Part shown: one piece after another, positions 5,765-11,062 of the stretch
Numbering within the stretch: position 1 is the stretch's first letter
Layout: every line of letters begins with the position of its first letter
Source: Candidatus Phaeomarinibacter sp.
Lineage (GTDB): Bacteria; Pseudomonadota; Alphaproteobacteria; CGMCC-115125
Reading direction: 5' to 3'
Length of the DNA stretch: 11,062 bases
Assembly (NCBI GenBank): GCA_028279995.1
Contig: JANQMQ010000550.1
Span: 1-11,062, forward strand
Position numbers and translations under genes: made by a program
The notes under the pieces: model-generated
The model's database searches: none
Told to the model about the DNA's origin: nothing
What the model saw: the letters and a program-made list of their open reading frames with translations, nothing else

Positions 5765-6928
5765 GTGCGTATCGGAATTCTGACGGGCGGGGGGGATGTG
5801 CCCGGGTTGAACCCGGCCATTCAGCAGGTGACGCGGGAGGCGTGCGCCCGCGGCTGGGAGGTTGTCGGCATCCGCAATGGCTGGGCCGGGCTCCTTGGCG
5901 TGAACCCGGACGATGACGCCACACAGGCCTCGCGCCTCATGACCCTGAACGCACAGACCACCCGCGGGATTGATCGGTTCGGCGGCACCATATTGCACAC
6001 GGCCCGCCTGCATCCCGACACGGTGCGCGAGGCCGACATGCCGGAATTCCTGCAGCCAATTGCCCGCTATGACGAACGCCGCTGGGCCGACATGACGCCG
6101 CACATCCTCAAGGTGATTGACCATCTGAAGCTGGATGCGCTGGTGCCCATCGGCGGTGACGGCACGCTGAGCTATGCCGCACGCATGGGCGAGGAGGGCG
6201 TGCCCGTCGTCGCCATTCCCAAGACCATGGACAATGATGTTCAGGGGACGGATGTATGCATCGGCTTTCCCACAGCCATTACCCGCTCAATCCAGACGGT
6301 TCATGATATTCGCAGCACGGCCTCTGCCGAGGAAAGCATCGGCGTGATCGAGCTGATGGGGCGGCACTCAGGCGAAACGGCGCTGATGGCTGGCCATCTG
6401 GGCTCGGCAGACCGTACCGCCATTGCGGAAGTGCCCGTGGATGTGGCCTTGCTTGCCGACCATCTGCGTAGTGATGTAGCGGCCGGCGGTGAAGCGGGCG
6501 CCGTGATGGTGATATCCGAAGGGGCGGCGCTTGAGGGCATTGCCGACGACGACGCTGACATGCCCGTGCGAACGGACAAGTTCGGCAACAAGCGCCTTGG
6601 CGGTGTCGGGGAGGTGCTGGCCCGCGATCTGACCAGACGGCTGGGCATCCCCGCCTTCTCGCTGCAACTGGCTTATTTGATGCGCGCGGGCGCCCCGGTC
6701 TCTCAGGACAGCATGATCGCGCGGGCATTCGGCACGCTGGCGGTGGAGCTGATGGCATCGGGCCAGATGGGGCGCATGACCGGCCTGCAGGACGGACGCT
6801 ACACATCCGTCCCCATCTCGCGCACCGGCGAGGGCGCTGCGACAGTTGACGTTGAGCGCTACTACGACACAGCCGCTTTCAAGCCCCGCATCACGCGCGC
6901 TGGCATTGCCCAGTCGCTGAGTTTCTAG
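5765..6928 (+). CDS. 6-phosphofructokinase, ATP-type donor motif (first of tandem pair)
   Basis: A 387-residue enzyme that phosphorylates fructose 6-phosphate to fructose 1,6-bisphosphate in glycolysis. Seen: RIGILTGGGDVPGLNPAIQ at 2-20, PIGGDGTL at 128-135, PKTMDND at 152-158 with catalytic Asp156, MGRHSGET at 198-205, and LMRAGAP near the C-terminus. GGDGT keeps the Gly at E. coli position 104 that favours ATP, while PKTMDND has Lys at position 124, typical of the PPi-related lineage. This Gly/Lys mix is known in ATP-using enzymes of that lineage, so ATP is predicted. I chose GTG 5765 because its protein starts VRIGILTGG just as the neighbour starts MRIGVLTGG, and GGAG lies 8 bases upstream. 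The frame stays open further back to 5624, but that part overlaps the divergent LuxR gene. First gene of a four-gene operon. Confidence 0.93.
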   Translation: MRIGILTGGGDVPGLNPAIQQVTREACARGWEVVGIRNGWAGLLGVNPDDDATQASRLMTLNAQTTRGIDRFGGTILHTARLHPDTVREADMPEFLQPIARYDERRWADMTPHILKVIDHLKLDALVPIGGDGTLSYAARMGEEGVPVVAIPKTMDNDVQGTDVCIGFPTAITRSIQTVHDIRSTASAEESIGVIELMGRHSGETALMAGHLGSADRTAIAEVPVDVALLADHLRSDVAAGGEAGAVMVISEGAALEGIADDDADMPVRTDKFGNKRLGGVGEVLARDLTRRLGIPAFSLQLAYLMRAGAPVSQDSMIARAFGTLAVELMASGQMGRMTGLQDGRYTSVPISRTGEGAATVDVERYYDTAAFKPRITRAGIAQSLSF

Positions 6929-6942
6929 GGGAGGGGACACAT

Positions 6943-8040
6943 ATGCGTATTGGTGTTCTCACAGGTGGGGGCGACGTGCCGGGTCTCAATCCCGCGATCC
7001 AGAGTATCGCCCGTCAGGCGGCGGGCCTTGACTGGGAGGTCATCGGCATAAGGCGTGGCTGGCGCGGCCTTATGGAGTTCGATCTGGACGATCCTCAAGG
7101 ATCGGCGGTGGGCTCCCTGTTGCCGCTGACCACGGCATCCGTTCGCGCCATCGACAGGCTTTCAAGCACCGTCCTGCACACATCGCGCACCCCGGAGGCA
7201 ATCCTCAAGACGCACACACCGCACATCCTGAAGGTCATCGAGCACCTGAAGCTGGATGCCCTCATTCCCATCGGCGGTGTGGATACACTGGCGTATGCGG
7301 CCCGGCTGCAGGCTGAGGGCGTCAAGGTCAACACCATCCCCAAGACTATGGACAATGATGTGTTCGGCACCGACTACTGCATCGGTTTTTCGACTGCCGT
7401 CACACGCTCTGTTGATGCCGTCAACGCCTTGCGGACGCCCGCTGGCAGCCATGAGCGGGTCGGCATCATTGAACTGTTCGGCCGCAAGTCCGGTGAGACC
7501 GCGCTGATGTCCGGCTATCTCGCCGACGCCCGCCGCGTGCTCATCGCCGAAGTGCCCTTCGACATGGAACAACTGGCCGACATGCTGTTGAAGGACCGGG
7601 CCGACAATCCCTCCAACTACACCATGGCGGTGATCTCGGAAGGGGCCCGCATCAAGGACAGTGACGCGGTCGAGTATGGGGAAGTGGACCCGACCGGCCG
7701 ACGGCGGCTCGGCGGTATCAGCGACACGGTCAGCGAAGAATTCAAGCGCCTGACCGGCGTCGGCACCATTTCACAGAAGCTCACCTATCTTATGCGCACC
7801 GGCGCGCCCGATGCACTGGACACCATGGTGGCCCGCAGCATGGGTGCCATGGCCGTGCAGCATCTGGAGCAGGGGCGTGCAGGGGTAATGGTCGCCGTGC
7901 GCAACGGCACCTATGAGAGCGTGCCGGTATCAACCTGCATTGAAGGGGAGCGCCGCGTCGATGTTGCGGCCTACTATGACACTGATGAGTACCGGCCCAG
8001 GGTTCACGACCTGGACGGCAGACCGATGTTTCTGGGGTAG
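6943..8040 (+). CDS. 6-phosphofructokinase paralogue with altered GGVDT donor motif (second of tandem pair)
   Basis: A 365-residue paralogue of the preceding gene, 14 bases downstream, with GAGGGGA as ribosome site. Seen: RIGVLTGGGDVPGLNPAIQ at 2-20, PIGGVDTLAYA at 109-119, PKTMDND at 133-139 with catalytic Asp137, LFGRKSGET at 178-186, and YLMRTGAPD. Where the upstream enzyme has GGDGT this one has GGVDT. The position of E. coli Asp103, which helps bind magnesium, is Val113 (codon GTG 7279), and the position of Gly104 is Asp114. Asp at 104 together with Lys at 124 is the signature of PPi-dependent enzymes, so pyrophosphate is the likelier donor. Loss of the acidic residue at 103 could instead mean low activity or a regulatory subunit paired with the upstream protein, as in plant PPi-PFK alpha/beta. 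It also lacks about 20 residues that the neighbour has between 90 and 110. Confidence 0.92.
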   Translation: MRIGVLTGGGDVPGLNPAIQSIARQAAGLDWEVIGIRRGWRGLMEFDLDDPQGSAVGSLLPLTTASVRAIDRLSSTVLHTSRTPEAILKTHTPHILKVIEHLKLDALIPIGGVDTLAYAARLQAEGVKVNTIPKTMDNDVFGTDYCIGFSTAVTRSVDAVNALRTPAGSHERVGIIELFGRKSGETALMSGYLADARRVLIAEVPFDMEQLADMLLKDRADNPSNYTMAVISEGARIKDSDAVEYGEVDPTGRRRLGGISDTVSEEFKRLTGVGTISQKLTYLMRTGAPDALDTMVARSMGAMAVQHLEQGRAGVMVAVRNGTYESVPVSTCIEGERRVDVAAYYDTDEYRPRVHDLDGRPMFLG

Positions 8041-8079
8041 GGTCTGCCCCAGCAGGCAAATCGGCATGGGAGCGGGGAC

Positions 8080-8880
8080 ATGGCGAACGGCAACTTGGCG
8101 GCGGGCGGGCCGGAAACCGGTCCTGCACGGGAGATTGGCGCTGGTGTCGCCGACACATTCGACGGCGAGCGCACTTATCTGGGGTGGACCGTCGGCGTGT
8201 TGTGGCGATCGTACTCCGCCTGGCAAGTGCTGTCGCTGCGCACCGGCGGGAATCTGCGCAGGTTTGTGAGATTTTATCTGATCGGCATCGGCCTGCTGAT
8301 GGCCATATCGGAAATACAGCTGGTGTTCATGGAGAACGATGACCGGATCGGCGTTGGCGTGATCAGCCAACTGATCTGGGTCGAGCAGGCTGTGATCTAT
8401 ATCGGGTACTTTACCGTTGCCCTTATGGTCCTGACCTTTGGCCGGACAAGTTTCCGGTCTGCCATCGGTCTGCATGTTTCCTATCTCGCCGCGTATTTCC
8501 CAATCGGCAATGTTGTTGTTGTGACTGCGATCGTCTTTCTCGTCGCACTCACACATCCAAACATCTTCCCGTGGTTTGGTGAGGCCTATGTTGCATGGGC
8601 ATCATCCTTCCCGGATGGAATATGGCTGGGCCAACTGATCCTGGGCGGCATCGCCGTGACGGTCACACTCTATGCGGTGTCGGTGTATGTCGTCTGGGTC
8701 CGTCATGCGCTGGAGGTGGTTTATTGGAAAATAGCTCTTGCCTGGGTGATGGTTGCTTTTGCTCTGATCTTCACGCCCCATCCCATACGGGACAATGCGC
8801 TGTACTACATTGGCGATATCGAGATTGTCCCGACCAAGGATGGTGCCTTTATCCGCGACCTGCGCAAGGAAGAACAATGA
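8080..8880 (+). CDS. Five-pass integral membrane protein of unknown function
   Basis: A 266-residue protein from ATG 8080, with GGAGCGGGG just upstream. I do not recognise the family. The first 60 residues are hydrophilic, followed by hydrophobic segments at about 64-84, 99-120, 132-157, 184-207 and 214-232. A charged C-terminal tail follows (DIEIVPTKDGAFIRDLRKEEQ region). There is no cleavable signal peptide. The segment 159-181 between the third and fourth helices is aromatic and could be an exposed loop. It starts 39 bases after the second phosphofructokinase gene, and its stop overlaps the next start (ATGA at 8877-8880), implying translational coupling to the RidA-family protein. A role as membrane partner of that periplasmic protein is possible but only inferred from position. 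Confidence 0.82.
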   Translation: MANGNLAAGGPETGPAREIGAGVADTFDGERTYLGWTVGVLWRSYSAWQVLSLRTGGNLRRFVRFYLIGIGLLMAISEIQLVFMENDDRIGVGVISQLIWVEQAVIYIGYFTVALMVLTFGRTSFRSAIGLHVSYLAAYFPIGNVVVVTAIVFLVALTHPNIFPWFGEAYVAWASSFPDGIWLGQLILGGIAVTVTLYAVSVYVVWVRHALEVVYWKIALAWVMVAFALIFTPHPIRDNALYYIGDIEIVPTKDGAFIRDLRKEEQ

Positions 8881-9323
8881 AAACAATCAAGATGGCTCTG
8901 ACTGCCCTGTGTGTGGGATATGCAAGTCCATCCCTCGCCGCCGAGGTGACCTATCATTCCTCCGGCGCCTTTGAGGGTCAGAACCTGCCTTTCACGGAAG
9001 CCGTCGAGGTGGACGGGCTGGTCTTTCTCTCCGGTCAGATCGGTGTCAAACCCGGCACGCTTGAGCTGGTGGACGGTGGCATCGAGGCTGAAGCCCGCCA
9101 GACCATGGACAATATCGGTGCGACGCTCGAGGCGGCGGACCTTACATTCGCCGATGTCGTCAAATGCACCGTGATGCTTGCCGACATGGCCGACTGGCCC
9201 GCCTTCAACAAGGTCTATGTGGACTATTTCGACGCTCCCTACCCGGCACGCTCCGCTTTTGGGGCAAGCGGGCTGGCCCTCGGCGGGTCCCTTGAAGTCG
9301 AGTGCATCGCAGCGCGCCCGTGA
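8877..9323 (+). CDS. RidA/YjgF-family protein with signal peptide (predicted periplasmic)
   Basis: A 148-residue protein. Residues 1-21 (MKTIKMALTALCV to SLAA) look like a Sec signal peptide, and the remaining 127 residues match the usual RidA length. Seen: VFLSGQIG, a long helix region (EARQTMDNIGATLEAADLTF), DVVKCTVMLADM, YPARSAFG with the conserved Arg, and LEVECIAARP with the conserved Glu. In known RidA proteins these residues bind the carboxylate and support hydrolysis of reactive enamines/imines, so the enzyme may be active. Most RidA proteins are cytosolic, so an exported form implies a periplasmic substrate. The start ATG overlaps the stop of the membrane gene. The same frame is open back to 8595, but that part lies inside the membrane gene and would hide the signal peptide, so I rejected it. 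Confidence 0.9.
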   Translation: MKTIKMALTALCVGYASPSLAAEVTYHSSGAFEGQNLPFTEAVEVDGLVFLSGQIGVKPGTLELVDGGIEAEARQTMDNIGATLEAADLTFADVVKCTVMLADMADWPAFNKVYVDYFDAPYPARSAFGASGLALGGSLEVECIAARP

Positions 9324-9458
9324 GGCAGCGTCTGATCAACCAGGGCGTTAGCAATTTGTTTTTCTCAACCTGAAATCATTCGGCGTCAAAGCAGTGCCTG
9401 TTGGCGCACTTGCCGGCGCTGCCAACCGACCGGCTATTGCCACCTAATTGGCTTTTGA

Positions 9459-10670
9459 ATGGGTTTTCGGATGAGGTTCGTCGCTCTCGACAGCATTCGC
9501 GGTGTCTGCGCCATCCTCGTATGCGTCTTTCACCTGCCGGTGATGTTTTACCTGCGGGACAGCGCGTTCATTGAGCACAGCTTCCTGTTCGTGGATTTCT
9601 TCTTCGTCCTGTCCGGCTTTGTGATCTGTCATGCCTATGGAGATCGGCTGACGGGGGCTCAGATACCCTTTTTTCTTCTGCGGCGGTTCGGGCGCCTGTG
9701 GCCCCTGCATGCTTTTGTTCTTTGCGTTCTGGTCTTGCTTCAGCTTGCCTTTTTGATCCTGCACCACTGGGGCATGTCGTTTGGACGCGAGCCCTTTGAA
9801 GGCCGCTGGGACCTCACGGCGCTGGGCCTGGACATTTTGTTCCTGAACAGTTTCGGCCTCTGGCACGACGTCACCTGGAACGGACCTGCATGGTCCATCA
9901 GCGCTGAATTCTGGGTCTATCTGATTTTTGCAGCGGTCATGATGGCAGCGGCCACGCGGATGGTTGCGACGGCGATTGTTCTGTCCGTCACAGCGCTGGC
10001 CGTCATCTTCGCCCTGTCACCGGATCATATGAACGCGACCCATGATCTGGGCCTTGTGCGGTGCATCGCCGGCTTCTTTGCCGGTGTCTGTACCTACCGG
10101 GTCTGGCAGCGCCACCTGGCGGGCCACAACCTGTGGGCTGGCGCTGAATGGATGGCCGCTTTGCTGGCTGTCCTGTTTGTCAGCTATTGCGGAAAGACGG
10201 TGTGGTCACTTGCAGCGCCGCTGGTGTTCAGTCTCGTGGTTCTGGCCTTTGCGGCTGAACGGGGACGCCTGTCTCGGCTTCTGTCGGTCGCGCCGCTGCG
10301 CGCTGCGGGGCGGTGGTCTTATTCGATCTACATGGTGCATGCGACGGTCATCTTTGTTCTCATCAGCTTTGCGCGGCTTGTGGACGCCGGTGGGTTCGCG
10401 CCCATCATGTCCACCTTTGCCGGGGACCTTGCCATCGATCTGTCACCGGTGGGCGGTACGGCGCTGAATGAGGCCGCCGTGTTTGCCTATGTGGGCGTTG
10501 TGGTGGCTATTGCGGCGCTGACATACCGTTTTGTCGAAACCCCCGGCCGCAAGTTCGTCAATGGCCTTGCAAATCGCTGGGAGCAGACACGCGCGGGCAA
10601 GTCCGTTCCGGGGCGGAATGTCAACGGTCCAGCTCAGCCGCTTCCGCCAGCATCTCCGGCAGGCCGATGA
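9459..10670 (+). CDS. Acyltransferase 3 family membrane protein (OafA/NodX type)
   Basis: A 403-residue multi-pass inner-membrane protein that in this family moves acyl groups, often acetyl, onto cell-surface sugars. Seen: ALDSIRGVCAILVCVFHL, giving the family R-x10-H motif (Arg14, His25); FVDFFFVLSGFVICHAYGDR; RRFGRLWPLHAF; NGPAWSISAEFWVY; and ALTYRFVETPGRKF near the end. About ten hydrophobic helices follow one another, with no C-terminal SGNH domain. The substrate cannot be told. ATG 9459 and ATG 9471 are both possible starts, neither with a strong ribosome site. It is separated from the RidA-family gene by 135 bases without a clear terminator, so it may be a separate transcript. Its last 17 codons overlap the convergent gene at 10621 and give a Pro/Ala-rich tail. 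Confidence 0.9.
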   Translation: MGFRMRFVALDSIRGVCAILVCVFHLPVMFYLRDSAFIEHSFLFVDFFFVLSGFVICHAYGDRLTGAQIPFFLLRRFGRLWPLHAFVLCVLVLLQLAFLILHHWGMSFGREPFEGRWDLTALGLDILFLNSFGLWHDVTWNGPAWSISAEFWVYLIFAAVMMAAATRMVATAIVLSVTALAVIFALSPDHMNATHDLGLVRCIAGFFAGVCTYRVWQRHLAGHNLWAGAEWMAALLAVLFVSYCGKTVWSLAAPLVFSLVVLAFAAERGRLSRLLSVAPLRAAGRWSYSIYMVHATVIFVLISFARLVDAGGFAPIMSTFAGDLAIDLSPVGGTALNEAAVFAYVGVVVAIAALTYRFVETPGRKFVNGLANRWEQTRAGKSVPGRNVNGPAQPLPPASPAGR

Positions 10671-11062
10671 TCTCGTTGTAGTCCTGGAAGGTCACCCGGT
10701 CTTCGCCCTGGGGCAATTTGCCATTTGTCAGAACTGCGCCATAGACGTCCTGAAGGCGCTTGGTAATGGCGAGAAGGGCCGTGACAGGGAAGACAACCAG
10801 TTTGAAACCCATCTGCTCAAGTTCTGTTGCCGTGAGGTAGGGCGTCTTGCCGTCTTCCACCATGTTGGCGATCAGATGAGTGTCAGGAAATGTCTCGCAG
10901 ATTTTGACGAGTTCCTTTTCCGTCCGCGGCGCTTCGACAAAGAGAATGTCCGCTCCGGCGTCCACAAACGCTTCGGCGCGCTTGAGCGCGTCCTTCATGC
11001 CGTTCATGGACCGGGCATCAGTGCGGGCCATGATCTGGAAATCAGTGCTCTCGCGCGCATCC
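10621..11062 (-). CDS. Isocitrate lyase/PEP mutase superfamily enzyme, C-terminal half (5' end outside window)
   Basis: The frame is open from the window edge to TGA at 10621, about 147 residues. Seen: FQIMARTDAR, RAEAFVDAGADILFVEAP, ANMVEDGKTPYLTATELEQMGF, FPVTALLA and the end FQDYNEIIGLPEML. These are the second half of the alpha/beta barrel of the isocitrate lyase/PEP mutase superfamily, including the TDAR arginine and VEAP glutamate that contact the substrate carboxylate. These enzymes cleave or form C-C or P-C bonds next to a carboxylate. Candidates are methylisocitrate lyase-like, dimethylmalate lyase-like, oxaloacetate decarboxylase-like and phosphonomutase-like proteins. The KKCG-type catalytic loop that would separate them lies outside the window. 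An internal ATG at 11031 is not the start, because family sequence continues upstream of it. Converges on the acyltransferase gene. Confidence 0.9.
   Translation of the reverse strand, partial: DARESTDFQIMARTDARSMNGMKDALKRAEAFVDAGADILFVEAPRTEKELVKICETFPDTHLIANMVEDGKTPYLTATELEQMGFKLVVFPVTALLAITKRLQDVYGAVLTNGKLPQGEDRVTFQDYNEIIGLPEMLAEAAELDR

Noticed and set aside
6279..6806. 175-codon minus-strand open frame inside the first phosphofructokinase gene
   Set aside because: Arg/Pro/Ser-rich shadow of a high-GC gene with conserved PFK motifs on the other strand.
9373..9425. Small inverted repeats (AGTGC/GCACT, TTGGC/GCCAA) after the RidA-family gene as a terminator
   Set aside because: Stems are only 5 bp and no T-run follows, so they do not support an intrinsic terminator.

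Overview
The window has a GC-rich coding style with GTG/TTG start candidates, LuxR-type regulators, autotransporter-like outer-membrane proteins and periplasmic targeting signals. This points to a Gram-negative bacterium, most likely an alphaproteobacterium of marine type; no marker gene here fixes the genus.

Left half (1-5643, all minus strand): two tandem copies of the same two-gene cassette. Read in the direction of transcription, the order is LuxR regulator (4888-5643), exported coiled-coil/beta-barrel protein (3010-4779), LuxR regulator with a doubled DNA-binding domain (1587-2651), then a second exported coiled-coil/beta-barrel protein (1-1479, cut by the window edge). The two regulators are paralogues and so are the two exported proteins. 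The gaps between regulator and exported gene are 107 and 108 bases. Each holds a 16-bp CT-N12-AG dyad with a CCATATGG core, exactly 11 bases after the regulator stop codon. The dyad directly abuts a -35-like TTAC, then a 17-base spacer, then an identical TAGCGT -10-like hexamer. This is the geometry of a class II LuxR-activated promoter. It suggests each regulator, or both, switches on the adjacent surface-protein gene. Several acyl-homoserine-lactone pocket residues are replaced in both regulators, so the signal may not be a standard AHL. Between the cassettes (2652-3009) lies a decayed C-terminal fragment of a metzincin-like peptidase and a pair of abutting 10-bp perfect palindromes.

Middle (5765-9323, plus strand, divergent from the LuxR genes): a tight four-gene operon. 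It holds two tandem 6-phosphofructokinase paralogues with different phosphoryl-donor motifs (GGDGT versus GGVDT), a five-pass membrane protein of unknown function, and a RidA-family protein with a signal peptide. The last two overlap by ATGA.

Right end: an acyltransferase-3 family membrane protein (9459-10670, plus) converges on, and overlaps by 50 bases, the C-terminal half of an isocitrate lyase/PEP mutase superfamily enzyme (10621-11062, minus, cut by the edge). I saw no tRNA, rRNA, CRISPR array, insertion sequence or strong intrinsic terminator.
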